Origin: Desulfothermus okinawensis JCM 13304
GTDB taxonomy: Bacteria > Desulfobacterota > Desulfovibrionia > Desulfovibrionales > Desulfothermaceae
Length of the DNA: 64,000 nt
Direction: 5' to 3'
Assembly: GCA_001311565.1 (NCBI GenBank)
Contig: BBBM01000005.1
Coordinates: 1-64,000 of the forward strand
Part shown: positions 12,334 to 23,548 of the stretch, in pieces
How positions within the stretch are numbered: position 1 is the first letter of the stretch
Layout: each line of letters starts with the position of its first letter
The notes under the pieces: generated by a model
Told to the model about the DNA's origin: nothing
The model's database searches: none
What the model saw: only the letters and a program-made list of their open reading frames with translations
Program-made: the position numbers and the translations under genes

Positions 12334-12842
12334 TTAACTCCAACAAAATTCAAAATAAGAACAATTTTTACATTTAGAGGAAAATTTTACATCAGGTAAT
12401 CTTTCTCTATTTAATAACTCTTCTATTTCTTTTAATATCTTTTTTAAATTTAATTCATTTTCCTCATTTAGCTCTATCAAAAAGACCTTCTTTGATTTTG
12501 GGATATGTATCTCACCTTTTACACTATATCCTTTATTTTTTTAATCGAAAAAGATAATATAACAACTGCATTTTAGCAGCCTCTAAAAAATTTTTCACTT
12601 TTCTTAACTTCTACCAATGTAAGAATCCCCCTATCATTCCGTATAAAATCAATTTTTCCTCCATCAATTAAAATTTCTTTTTTTATCTCTCTTATAACTT
12701 TCTTCTGAAATTAATCTACCTATAGCCAGGAAATCATTATATTGATCTCCTGTAATCTGACGCGACATTAACCAGGCTTGTTTTTTTACAAAAAAATATA
12801 GGCTTCTACAATAGAAGAAGTGATTTCTAGTTCATTTTTCAT
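12334..12842 (-). CDS. cas4: CRISPR-associated exonuclease Cas4
   Basis: A RecB-like nuclease with an iron-sulfur cluster that trims prespacers and helps choose the PAM, about 169 residues. The restored protein starts [18 protein letters not shown], has the nuclease core GGKIDFIRND and LVEVKKS (Asp, then Glu-x-Lys), and ends CKNCSYFEFCWS. The N-terminal Cys plus the three C-terminal Cys fit the 4Fe-4S site. The ATG at 12842 overlaps the cas3 stop by 11 bases, which implies translational coupling. Breaks lie at A/T runs near 12781-12796, 12675 and 12540. Confidence 0.9.
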
Positions 12843-15432
12843 ATAATCTCAAATTCTCTTCCGATTTTTTTTGTTCTTTGAATCCTTCTAAATCCAGCCC
12901 TTTTTCAATATCGTAATATTTTCTCCAATCATTGCAATAATAAAACCCGTATTGAATTTCGGATTTTAATAAATCTCCCATTTTAATTTTTCCATTAATC
13001 CAAGAATTAAAAATATTGACCACATAAGGAATGAGTTTTCTTTGCTTGTTTTTTATTTCGATGATTTTTCTCATAGGATCACACTCGTTCTCTTCAAAGA
13101 GTCGGATATATTCATTCCACAGATTTTCCCCTTTTTCATCATAAGGGATAAAAAGAGAAATATTATCTCCTTCTATCAGCCTTATTTTTCCATCAATATT
13201 TTTAAAATAAAGGGTCTTTATATCTTTGATATTCTCTGCAGAACTTTCCACAAAGATATTTGCATTTTTGTTCTTTTATTTTTCCTACGATGTTTTCAAA
13301 ATATTCTTCCACAGAATTTTCTGATATTTCAATATCTTCACTATTTTTCCAATATTCTCTTATCTTTTTTTTGTTATTTCTCCTTTTTTTTCCTCCGCGA
13401 TAAACCATTGTTGAAGTATATAAATCCTTTTCTCTCTCATCATTAAACACATACAAGTCACATATATCTTTTTTTGTTATTTCTGTTTATTCTTCCCGCT
13501 ACCTGCATGATAGAATCTAAAGGAGCATATTCTCTAAATCCTAGGTCAAAGTCAATATCCACACCAGCTTCTACAGACTGAGTCGATACAAGGATCATCT
13601 TTGCCTCTTCTTTTTTTTGATTCTTTTATAATGCTTTCTCGCTGTTTTTTTCAAAATAGTAGAATTTAAAAGCATTTTCTGAAACCCCTTAAAAATTTTT
13701 TTTCTTATCTTTCTCAATTTCCTCAAAAAAACTTTCTAGAATCCTTTACGGTGTTAAATACAACGAGAATCTTTTTTTATGTTTTGATCTTCTTTTATGG
13801 AATTCTCCATTTTTTTTAGCAAATTTTCTTTTTTTTAAACTTATTAATATTGACCTTTATTCTGGTTCTCTTAAAAACCTCATGGTTAAATATTTGTTCT
13901 CTTAAATCATTATCAAAAAGATAAACAATATTTTTGCTTGCTTCTTCACTTTCCAGCAAGTTTTCCAACTGGGGCAAGGTGGCGCTCATAACTATAAAAT
14001 AGGTGTTAAGCCTTTTTCCAACTTCGTTTAAGAGTGTTATGACTTCTGTCCATACTTTATCATTGTAGGCCTGAATCTCATCAATAATTACCACACTGTT
14101 GGCAAGTTGATAAAAATTGTAGTTGGGTTCTTTTGCATTTCTTAAAAACAAATCAAAGAATTTTACGTGACTTAAAAAAAATCACAGGCTTATTAAAAAA
14201 ACAGTTGATCAATATATCTTGCATAAACAAAATTATAATCATCATTTTCGTTGTTGTTTGGAGGTATAAACTGAGAATCCAGTCTTGCCACATTATCCTG
14301 CCCCCAAAATCTGGCAATATAATCATAAGACTGATCAATAAGATTTATAAAAGGAAACACATAAAACAGTTTCTTAATGTTTTGTTTTTCTTTTATAATC
14401 CTCAACGCAAGCCTTAAGGAAATATTGGTCTTTCCTCCGCCAGTTGGGATGTTTAGGAAATAAACATTGCTTTGACCATTTTTTAAAATTTGAGATAGGC
14501 TTTCTTCTGCCTGCACATTGAGCCAGGAACGGACTTTGTTTAAGGCTTCTGATTTATTATTATTTATTTTAATATCTTCAATTTCTGTATTTTTCAAATT
14601 ATCATATTCTTTCTTTATGGCTGGGTTAAAGTTGTGTTTCCCATTTATTTTCTCTAGTGAATGAAAAGATTTCCAAGCATCATCAAAAAGCTTTTTATCT
14701 ATCACTCTAAAATCAAGCTCCTCTCCACGGTGATACTCCATAGTAGCAAAATAATCTGCACTGATTAATGTGGAATGAAAAAGCTTGAGTAAAGTGTACA
14801 TATTAAAATTGTTTAAAAAGTCTTTTGAAATCAGTTTTTCAAATGACCCGCTGAGATTTTTCCAGAAAATCCCGTTAAAAAAATGCCTCGAATATTGAAT
14901 CTCCTTCTGCAATTTCAACGCCTAATACATTGAGAATATGTTTTATCTGAGACTTATCTTCTTTTAATTGTATTTCTTTAAAATCAACCAAAACATTATT
15001 TAATCGCCCGTGATGTTTATATACCGAATACAAAAGAATAGTTAAAAGACCAAAACTTTTTTTGGCTCAATTCTTGGTTGCCCAATTTTAAAGCAAGCAA
15101 GTATAATAAGGTGACAAAACTCTTATCACTGTGAGTTGTATTGTTTTCTTCTCCATCAAGCTTTTTTTTGAAAATCAAAAGTAAGTTTTCCCAAATCATG
15201 CCACCTGACAATTTCTCCCAATGTTTCAACAATGGAATCTACCTTTTCTTCTCGTAATAAGTCTTTGACCAATGATCGGAAAATATATTTTGTTTCCCAT
15301 AGTTGGTTAATTTTATCCCAATATTTAAATGTCCTTTCTGCGTGCTCTACAAAAGGCTCTTTTTCTTTTTCCTTACTGGAATGAGCGGAGTACTCATTTA
15401 AATTTGCTTTTTTTTTCATTAAAAAGAATCAA
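12832..15432 (-). CDS. cas3: CRISPR helicase-nuclease Cas3 (HD plus helicase)
   Basis: The effector that unwinds and degrades target DNA after Cascade binding, about 866 residues. In order: an N-terminal HD nuclease ([12 protein letters not shown] around residue 75), Walker A PTGGGKT near residue 332, the DEIQ box around 451 (usually DEAH/DEVH), the SAT motif VMSATLP, and motif [10 protein letters not shown] near 640. The TTG at 15432 has GGGAGG five bases upstream and lies two bases past the cas5 stop; the ATG at 15419 is the alternative. It is broken into at least eight pieces at T/A runs, for example near 15175, 14895, 14190, 13840, 13700 and 13265. Confidence 0.9.
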
Positions 15433-15434
15433 CT

Positions 15435-16208
15435 TTACCTCCCTACAAATTGCAGATTTTTATCATCTACACAATAAAATAGGACAGGCTTTTCTATAAT
15501 GTTTTTGGGCTTTAATTTTATGCTTGTCCAGACAGCCAGTTCTTTACGATAATAGCCATTTTTATCAAAATCCACGGGCAGATTTTCATAAATAGCAAAG
15601 TCCTCGTTTTTTTCACTGAAAAAAATTCAAGTCCTCCCACAATAATTCTTTTTTTTTCTACAGTGTCAGCAAGCACAATAGAACTAAAAGATAGGTAGTT
15701 ATCTTCTTCTATTTTCCACACATTTTTGTAGCAAATAAAGTTTTCAAAATAAGCAGGGAATTCGTTTTTCCCAAAATAGGGAAGATACACTGCTTTTTCC
15801 TCTTCAAGATTTTTCTTTAATCTCTGGCATTCTTTATCATTTTCATCATAAAGTACATAAACAGTGTAGCGAATGTAAGGCTCTCCTACGAGAATTTGTT
15901 CTCTTATCTGCCATGCTCCTTTTTCATCAGACCCCATCCCTGAGGCATTGTTAAAGACAGTGATTACTTTCTTTAAAGGTTTGTTGTAATGAGGCTGTAT
16001 GGCTATTTTTAGATGCTTTAATTTGTTATAATATTCTGGAAAATCTCCTCTAGACTGCGCGTATCCCTTATATCCCATTATTGCTCCCAAAATACCGAGT
16101 ATCACAGGACGATGAATAAAATTATAGCTCATAAAGATCATATCATTGGTATCATTTTTCTTAAAAAAAAGCCATATCACCTACTAGATCAATAGAAAAA
16201 GCTTTCAT
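15435..16208 (-). CDS. cas5: Cascade subunit Cas5 (type I-B)
   Basis: A RAMP-fold subunit that caps the 5' handle of the crRNA, about 257 residues. It starts MKAFSIDLVGDMAFFKK and then RPVILGILGAIMGYKGYA, the Cas5 N-terminal pattern in which a first strand is followed by a glycine-rich helix. The C-terminus reads LFYCVDDKNLQFVGR. The ATG at 16208 lies one base past the cas7 stop. Breaks occur at the T8 run near 16165 and at runs near 15620. Confidence 0.88.
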
Positions 16209-16209
16209 T

Positions 16210-17408
16210 TTACAGATCCTCTACATCTTTTTCTTCAACTCCTACAACATCTATCAACGATTTTTCCGCATAGACCTCTGCCTTATTTTTTTACTCCCTT
16301 TCTTTCCAAAACTTCCCTCACTCTAGATAAATCTACTATGGCTTTACCATTGCTGCCTTTAGTGATTTTTACAAGGCTTTTCATGCTTGGCAAAACCTTG
16401 TCATCTTCTACCTCAACCCATAAAAGCAGCACATTATCCGATCCCTGTTTTGATGTTGTATTAAGGTTAGTAGCGGCTTTTTTTTAATGCTTCTTTAAGG
16501 TCATTAATATCGTCCTGTGTTATTTCTAATATGGATTTTAAATCGTCATTATCTTCGTAATGGGTAGTGAGGTTTTTGGGGTTGACTGAAAAATCATATA
16601 CATAATAGGATTCAAGGGCTTTATTTTCTTTACCTATAGAACCTCCCTGAGTAGAGTCATCTCCTGTGGGGTATGGACTTAAAATATCACTCATAAACAC
16701 AGTATTATTGACTAATCTATTAATGCCATAGCTTATTTGAACAGGACCAGTTAAATCAATTGGAGTTTCTCCTGTAAAAGTTATTCCAAATAGTTTTGTA
16801 TCAATACAGGATGCAAATATTTTAAGGTGATTCTCAAATTTATACAAAGAAAGAATTTCTTTAGCAGTATTCTTTAGCTCTTTATCATCTTTATAATCAT
16901 CTTTTACTTCTTTTAACTTATTTAACAGATATTTTCCACCCTCACTTTTAAATAAGTCATCTACTTCATTTTCATCTTTATCCTTATTTTTAGTATATAG
17001 ACCTTTTTTTAAAGGATTTATCATTTATAATTTTTTTCAATTTGCTTACTAAATTCATTAGGTAAAATAATAGATTTCATGTATTCCATTCTTTGGTCTC
17101 TTGTCCTTAAAGTTCCATCACCTAATCTTGATCTCCATACGAAAACTTTTTTTTCCATGATCTACCCAGTATTTGCGAATTGCATACTTTAAAGCCTTAT
17201 CCGTAGCGTAGATGGTTGCCTCCTCATCGGGCAACGCCTTGGATATCCTGTAAAATCCGCGTTCCAATTGCTAAGCTCACTTTTAATAATTACAAGGCCG
17301 TAGACTAGTTTTGTAAATTCATTGTTATTACCACTACCGGGCTGTGTTGCCTGATTATTATTTTGATCGCTATTTTTTTTGAGCCACTTTACTTTGATTA
17401 ATACTCAT
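16210..17408 (-). CDS. cas7: Cascade backbone subunit Cas7 (Csh2-like)
   Basis: The crRNA-coating backbone protein of the type I-B complex, about 398 residues. The C-terminal half contains FGITFTGETPIDLTGPVQ and QISYGINRLVNNTVFMSDIL, typical of Csh2/Cas7. The N-terminus starts MSINQSKVAQK, followed by an Asn/Gln-rich stretch, then FTKLVYGLVIIKSELSNWN. The ATG at 17408 has GGAGATAAAG directly upstream and is two bases from the stop of the preceding small gene. Breaks lie near 17385, 17250, 17145, 17030 and 16485. Repeats of acidic and lysine residues around 130-170 look like an inserted flexible loop. Confidence 0.87.
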
Positions 17409-17410
17409 CT

Positions 17411-17769
17411 TTATCTCCTTTTTCTGTATTTTTTTGAAAACAATTTATTATCATCAAAATAGCCTGCATAAAAACCGGCTTTTATTTTATTATCAAACAA
17501 CTGGTTCTCGTTAGAGGCTACGTACTCGGCTACCTTTGCAAACATGCTGTTAAATTCTCTGTTTCCCAACCATATCTTGTGCTTATAGTTTTGAAAAAGT
17601 TCTTCAAGTTTTTTTAAAAAGTGTTTTCACATCGCGAATATCCCTAAAAGGTTCCAACATCCCATGTGTTTTATCCTCAGCTTCGGATTGATAAAGCAAG
17701 TAATACACCAATTGACCGGTCTGATAACCAAAATCATAGTTTGGATCTTTTTTCTTTATAATCACTCAT
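17411..17769 (-). CDS. Small-subunit-like protein, second extra copy (Cas11-like)
   Basis: About 118 residues once an extra A is removed at two places (near 17745 and 17615). I see an N-terminal block DFGYQTGQLVYYLL, a helical, charged middle, and a C-terminal block DNKIKAGFYAGYF. These blocks match the neighbouring gene at 17762-18080 (AMGKLARLI; ENIKKGFYIGYF) and the end of Cas8 (YKLGSQVRFL; DKLKTFYLGYF). The ATG at 17769 overlaps the stop of that neighbour by eight bases, and cas7 begins two bases after its own stop. Inference: a separately encoded type I-B small subunit that lines the Cascade belly. No function has been demonstrated and I do not recognise a named family. Confidence 0.72.
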
Positions 17770-18080
17770 TATTTTCCTCCTTTTCACGGAAATATCCTAT
17801 ATAAAATCCCTTTTTGATATTTTCATTAACGAGCCTTGTTTTAGCGTTATGTAAATATTCGCACACTTCGTTAAACACAACAATTATTTCCTGTATATCT
17901 GTTTTTTTTCAACTCCAACGCACAAATCGACTTTCTGAATATATCAATCATTACCAATATATTAACAAGTTGTGTGTATGCCCCAATTGATAAATTTCTA
18001 TTTTCCTTCTTTGCAAGACTTATTAAGCGTGCCAGCTTTCCCATAGCAATCCCAAGTTCTTTGTCGTCCTTAATATTCAT
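17762..18080 (-). CDS. Small-subunit-like protein, first extra copy (Cas11-like)
   Basis: About 105 residues, starting MNIKDDKELGIAMGKLARL and ending FYIGYFREKEENNE after removal of one A at the run near 17905. It is predicted all-helical with no Cys cluster, signal or membrane segment. The AMGKLARL and FYxGYF blocks and the roughly 85-residue spacing between them match both the following gene and the Cas8 C-terminus. The ATG at 18080 overlaps the cas8 stop by 11 bases, so it is probably translated by coupling to cas8. Inference: a duplicated Cas8 C-terminal (Cas11) domain now encoded on its own. It is not a fragment of cas8, because cas8 has its own complete copy of the motif and its own stop. 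Confidence 0.74.
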
Positions 18081-19934
18081 TGTATTCTCCCACTCTGAAA
18101 TATCCCAGATAAAAAAAAAGTTTTTAATTTATCGGTAACTTCGCTGTTTAAAAACTTTCCAAACATTTTGAAAATTTCTGCCAGTTCTTTTTTTTAGAGA
18201 AATATTTTCAAAAGGCAGCTCGTTTTTTTTACTCTATAAAAAAAGGTTTATAAACATCTCCATGTATTGACTTATACGAGAATAATAAAAATATGGTTCT
18301 ACATCAGAGGGATTTATTTTATTTTCATCTCTTTTGGTTTTTGTACAAAAAGCGCACCTGACTACCCAGTTTATACATTAATGCTTCTTCTGAGAAACAA
18401 GGGTCTTCTCTAATTTCACCTAATTTTCGGTTAAAATCTACCGCAAAATTCTTCATCAAGCCTAAGAAAAGCATTACATAATTTTTTTTATATACATTTT
18501 CTTCAATCTCTACCCGATAAGCAGCCTTCAACAGGTTATGTAACACTCTGAGATAGATATTTTGGAAGTCTTTTTTTTATGTAATGTACTATATTTTGCA
18601 CGATAAACAAATTCAAATATTCTAGACCTATATTCGTATAATAATCCATCAAGAATCTTGTCGCCTGTGTCAACCTCCTCTGAAAAATAATTCTTAGCTA
18701 GTGAATTATTTTTTTTATCTTTACTTTCTTTTTATCTTTTCTATCAATAGTATATCCAATAATTAGCTGTGAACTAAATAAATTTTCTATCTCAAATACA
18801 CTCATATTTCTATACTTATATCGATATCCAGTAACATAATCGACATCTATAAATCCTGATTTGCCGTTATACATCACCAGATAAAAATCATAAATTGCAT
18901 CGTTATAGTTTTCGTAAACCTTCTTCATAATATCTCTAAAGGAAATCTTTTGTAGCTCTCCATTCTTTTCTTTAAAAAGAGTAATATTCTCTCTATTGAA
19001 ATCATTCTCTACTTTTCCATCAAGGGTAATAAATAATGGGAAAAAATTGACTCCAAAGGCATCGAGAAAGTAGGTCTTAAAATTAACCAATTTTAACGCA
19101 CATTGGCGACAGACCGCTATGTTATTTCCATTATTGAATTCTCTGTCTATATGAAAAACAAAAGGCTTTTTATCTGAACTATTTTGAAATATTGCAGGTA
19201 AAGCAATAACAGATGTTTTTTTGGCTACATACGGGACATATATATATGTTATCTCCTGTAATCTTTTTTTTCTTTGTTAAAAACTTTCAAATCAAGATAT
19301 GTCTCGTGTTGTTTCTTTATTTTATTTTCAAAATCATCTACATCATTTTCCATCATAAATATAATAATAAAAGGATCTTGATTCTTTGGTGGTTCTTTGG
19401 TGGCATCCCAGACTGCATCAACTAACTCGCTGACTATATTAAGATAATTTTTATCAGTCTCATTCTCTTGACTTTCCAGAATCTTAAAATAGTCTTTAAT
19501 GTCTTTGTCAATTTTATATTTCTTATAATTTTCTTCTTTATAGGTAGTATTGAATTTTTTTTAAAAGAACACTCTTTAGGAATTCTTTCCATTCCTTTTC
19601 GTCGTTATTATTCGGTGCTTCTTTATTTTGATAAGACCAGTTATACTTAAACATGAAAAAAGAAGCTGTATAAAGCCCTTGGCTTCCGGCTATACTCTTA
19701 TTATTGATACTTCCTACAGGAAGTCCATACAAATTAAAAAAATTTAATATATTGTTTCTTTTTATTCTCATCATGAATCTTTTTCAACTTCCATTCCTTC
19801 TTATCTGCATTTAATTTAACCTCTATTACTTTAATCTTTTTTTCATCTTGTTCGTTTTGTTTCTTTTCCCGTCCTTTATCAAGAATTTTATTTTCTTCCA
19901 GTAAATCCGTAAAGTTAATTATCTCTTTTAACAT
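18070..19934 (-). CDS. cas8b: Cascade large subunit Cas8b-like
   Basis: The PAM-recognising large subunit, about 620 residues. It begins MLKEIINFTDLLEENKIL, as Csh1-type Cas8b proteins do, has a zinc-finger pair CPVC (near residue 233) and CRQC (near 272), and ends YLGYFRVGEYNEY. The last ~100 residues (YKLGSQVRFL to FYLGYF) resemble the two following small genes. An in-frame ATG at 18378, preceded by AGAAGAAG, could start an internal small-subunit product of 102 residues. GGAGGT precedes the ATG at 19934. The frame is broken at many runs, including those near 19745, 19555, 19265, 19210, 18710, 18570, 18345, 18225 and 18110. Confidence 0.83.
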
Positions 19935-19958
19935 TCTACCTCCAATTCAGATAATAAA

Positions 19959-20724
19959 TTAATATATATGTAACTTATTAACATTTTTTTTATCTTCACC
20001 TATCTCTCTCCAAATCCCAAACCCCATGGAAGTACGTTCTCCTAGTCCTGCATCATAGGCAAATTTCAAAAATTCTGGATCGCCTGATAACTCAAATATT
20101 CCCTGCCAGCCTTCGATTACCGCTCCTTTTTCTCTGGTTCCATACCAGGTGGCAGCCTTTTTGATGTGAATGGGCTGAATTTTTAGTTCATATGGACAGT
20201 CCTCACCTTTAAAAGCAACCCATTTCTTTTGTAAATTTTTATTAATTGCATAAGAAAATCTTTCCCCTGGATTGTACAGTTTATAGGTCCCATCATCTGC
20301 TGTAGATCGCATGGCTATGGGGTTTAAGGATTTGATTTTAATTTTAGAGGCAAAATCTTTTGGAGATAAAATTGATATGGAGTTTAAAAATACTTTATTT
20401 TCTCCCAAAAAAAATTCATCTCCTGTTACAAAATTCATTGCCACCTGCTCCAGAATCCAATCCACTGGGGAAGAAATATAAAAACTAACCTTTTTGGGAA
20501 AAGAAAAAAACTCCATTTCTCTTATCTAATCTCCCCTTTTCCAATATGGAAGAAAAGGTAAAAAGCTTAAATTTTCTTTTTTTCGTACTGAAATCCATTA
20601 TTATGAAGCCAGGTTGCATGAGGGGCATTTAAAAGATTGTAAATTAGCCCCTGCAGGCTCCTTAAAAAAAACCCTTCTTAAGATAAATATTATTATTTGA
20701 TACTAATTCTATTTTTATTCTCAT
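19959..20724 (-). CDS. cas6: CRISPR RNA endonuclease Cas6
   Basis: The RAMP nuclease that cuts the array transcript within each repeat, about 254 residues. The N-terminus MRIKIELVSNNN is the usual first strand, and the C-terminal glycine-rich loop reads AGLGERTSMGFG, a Cas6 hallmark. A His at the end of the first helix region (LLNAPHATWLH) is a candidate catalytic residue. The ATG at 20724 is the first in frame after a GGGG motif. Breaks lie at the run near 20670 and at the run near 20580. It is the promoter-proximal gene of the cas operon. Confidence 0.88.
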
Positions 20725-20942
20725 AAACTACCCCATAAGAAAACCAATATATTAACCAAGTTTATCAAAATAATAACTCGGGTTAAATATTTGTTTCATA
20801 TTTTTTCTCATTTTTCAAGAAAGAACCCAAAATTATTGGGAAAAATAACAGAAAGGGTAAAAATCGTATTGAAATCACAATAACTTACAGACAAAATAAG
20901 GGGCGCTATTTAAAGACAAAGATAAGTTTGTTCCATTTATGA

Positions 20943-20972
20943 AGTAGGCCTGAACAATGGTTCAGGCCTACT
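20943..20972. terminator. Strong hairpin between clpA and the cas operon
   Basis: A perfect 13-base inverted repeat, AGTAGGCCTGAAC and GTTCAGGCCTACT, separated by AATG. It lies just beyond the clpA stop on the minus strand and upstream of cas6, so it most likely ends clpS-clpA transcription and insulates the cas operon. No long T run follows it on the minus strand, so termination may be weak or the hairpin may serve mRNA stability. The 218 bases from here to cas6 hold no gene, and I see no convincing promoter in them, although the cas promoter must lie there. Confidence 0.7.
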
Positions 20973-20993
20973 ATTAAAAAGGAGGGATATGTT

Positions 20994-23216
20994 TTAGTTT
21001 TCAAATTTAAATTCAATCTCTTTTCCTTTCCCTGTATCTTTAGCTATAACAAGTACTTTTCCTCCCCCACTGAGTTTACCAAAGAGGATTTCATCGGTAA
21101 GTGGATCTGCGATTTCCTTTTGTACAACTCTTCTCATTGGTCTTGCACCATAGTCTGGATCAAATCCCTTTTGGGCTAAAAATTCTCTGGCACTTTCATC
21201 CAGTACAACCTTAACTTTTTTTGTCCTTTAGTTGCTCATTTAGTTCCTTTATAAATTTATCAACTATCATCTTCATAAGGTCTTTATTAAGCGGTCTAAA
21301 GGGAACAATACCATCTAATCTATTTCTAAACTCTGGTGAAAATATTTTTCTGCTGCCTTAACACCCATATGTGATTTATCTTCAACCTCTTCCTTTGCAA
21401 AACCAATGGAAGTAGAGGACATATCCCTTGCACCTACATTGGATGTCATAAGTAGTATTACATGTCTAAAATCTGCTTTTCTTCCTGTATTATCAGTTAA
21501 AGTGGCATAGTCCATTACCTGTAGTAAGATATTAAATAGATCTGGATGTGCCTTTTCTATTTCATCCAATAAAAGTACACTGTGGGGATGTTTTCTGATA
21601 TTGTCAGTTAAAAGTCCTCCCTGATCAAACCCAATGTATCCAGGAGGAGCACCGATTAGACGGGCCACTGAATGTTGTTCCATATACTCACTCATATCAA
21701 ATCTCAAAAAGTTAATGCCCAGAATATTTGCAAGTTGCTTTGCAAGCTCAGTCTTCCCAACCCCCGTTGGGCCAACAAATAGAAAGCTTCCAACTGGCTT
21801 ATTTGGCTCCCTGAGTCCTGCCCTTGATCTCTTTATTGCACGAACAACTTGTTTAATTGCCTCATCCTGTCCAAAAACTACCTCTTTTAGCTCTACCTCA
21901 AGGTTTCTAAGCCTATCTCTATCTGATGTGGTCACACTCTTAATGGGTACCCTGGCGATTTTTGCCACCACATTCTCTATATCTTTAACAGATATAACCT
22001 TTTTTTTCCTATCTTTTAGAGAAAAATGTGCACCACACTCGTCTATTACATCAATTGCCTTGTCTGGCAAAAATCTATCTGGCAAATATTTAATTGTAAG
22101 GTCCACTGCGGCCTCTATGGCCTTTTTTTTGAATACCTGATGCTGTGGTGCTGTTCGTAATATTTTTTTTCAGGCCTTTTAATATTTCAATGCTCTCATC
22201 CCTGCTTGGCTCTAAGATATCAATCTTCTGAAAGCGTCTGGACAGTGCCCTATCCTTTTCAAACAGGTTCTTGTATTCTTCATAAGTTGTTGAGCCTATA
22301 CACCTTATTTCTCCAGAGGCCAAAACAGGTTTTAATATATTTGAAGCATCAAGTGAACCTCCACTTGTAGCGCCAGCCCCTACAATTGTATGTATTTCAT
22401 CAATAAACAGGATTACGTTTTCTTTTCCCTTTTTTTAACTCATTGATTATGCCTTTTAACCTGGCCTCAAAATCTCCCCTGAACTTGGTTCCAGCAATTA
22501 AAGACCCCATATCAAGGCATATATTTTTGTATCTTTAAATTTATTTGGGACCTCCCCTTTGGCGATTTTAAGGGCAAGGCCCTCTGCAAGGGCTGTCTTT
22601 CCAACCCCTGGCTCACCAACATATAATGGGTTGTTTTTTCTCCTACGAGAAAGAATCTGAATTGTGCGCTCGATTTCCTCTTCACGACCAATTAGGGGAT
22701 CTATGAGTCCCATCTGGGCTCTTAAAACAAGGTCCTGGGTATATCTTTCTAAAAATGATTGACCCCTTGGATTATCCTTTTCCTCCCTTGGCTGTCCGTG
22801 GGATATGTATTCTAATAGATCCAACCTATCCAGACCATGACTCTTTAAAAAAATATGTGGCGTACGAGTCTTCCTCTTCCATTACTGAGGCAAGAAAATC
22901 TCCCAGCTCAACCCGGGGTTTTTCAGCAGACTGGACATGAAAAATTGCCCTTTGTAAGACCCTTTGTACAGCCAGGGTTTGTATTACTTCCCTTCCCTGG
23001 GACTCAGGATATACATCCAAATTGTCAATAAAATACCTTTCCAACTGTCCCTTCAACCTATTTACATTTACTCCACAATCTTTTAGGAGATTTTTTTCCC
23101 TGTGGGATAAGTAGATAGGCATAAAGCACGTGTTCCAAGGTCAAAAACTCGTGGTGCCTAACCCTTACTTCTCTAATTGCAAGGGCAAATACCTTTTCTA
23201 AATCTTTACTTAACAT
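20994..23216 (-). CDS. clpA: ATP-dependent Clp protease ATP-binding subunit ClpA
   Basis: A two-ring AAA+ unfoldase that feeds ClpP, about 740 residues. It starts [17 protein letters not shown] (Clp N-domain). The first ATPase has [15 protein letters not shown], the second [15 protein letters not shown] with [12 protein letters not shown], and the C-terminal D2-small domain has [15 protein letters not shown]. The ATG at 23216 is three bases from the clpS stop. Apparent shifts lie near 23090, 22850, 22520, 22430, 22165, 22125, 21350 and 21220. Partnered with ClpS it points to N-end-rule degradation. Confidence 0.95.
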
Positions 23217-23219
23217 AAT

Positions 23220-23531
23220 TCAAACCTCTTCCATGGTACATTTTAAAGGAAATCCTTCCTTTCTTGCCATTTTGTGTACTAGTGCAACCTTTGTCTCTGC
23301 TATCTCTGCTGGGTATACTCCACAAACACCAATACCCTTTTTGTGTACATTCAACATAATAGCAACTGCCTCCTCTTTGGTCTTATGAAATACCTTCATA
23401 AGTACTTCCACCACAAAATCCATGGTGGTGTAATCGTCGTTGTGGAGCAACACCTTATATTTGGGTGGCTCTTTGAGCTCTTCTTCTATTAAGGTATCTT
23501 CGTGGAGTTCTGGCCTATTTTCCATTGTCAT
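23220..23531 (-). CDS. clpS: ATP-dependent Clp protease adaptor ClpS
   Basis: The 103-residue adaptor that delivers N-degron substrates to ClpA. It is intact and contains the family core PPKYKVLLHNDDYTTMDFV, followed by VLMKVFHKTKEEA and the C-terminal helix region. The flexible acidic N-terminus (MENRPELHEDTLIEEE) is normal for ClpS. It sits three bases upstream of clpA in the same operon. The second Met (three codons in) is an equally good start. Confidence 0.95.
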   Translation of the reverse strand: MTMENRPELHEDTLIEEELKEPPKYKVLLHNDDYTTMDFVVEVLMKVFHKTKEEAVAIMLNVHKKGIGVCGVYPAEIAETKVALVHKMARKEGFPLKCTMEEV

Positions 23532-23548
23532 AATCCAAAACCCCTTTA

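Noticed and set aside
17411-18080. The two small genes as fragments of cas8 or cas7 created by frame errors
   Set aside because: cas8 ends with its own copy of the FYxGYF motif and stop, cas7 has its own ribosome site and start, and each small gene needs only one or two homopolymer corrections to be complete.
11065-20724. cas operon as a decayed set of pseudogenes
   Set aside because: All catalytic motifs are present, breaks lie only at homopolymer runs, and essential genes elsewhere in the window show the same breaks.
20725-20942. A promoter for the cas operon
   Set aside because: Several partial TTGA and TATA-like matches occur, but none has both elements at proper spacing, so no site is claimed.
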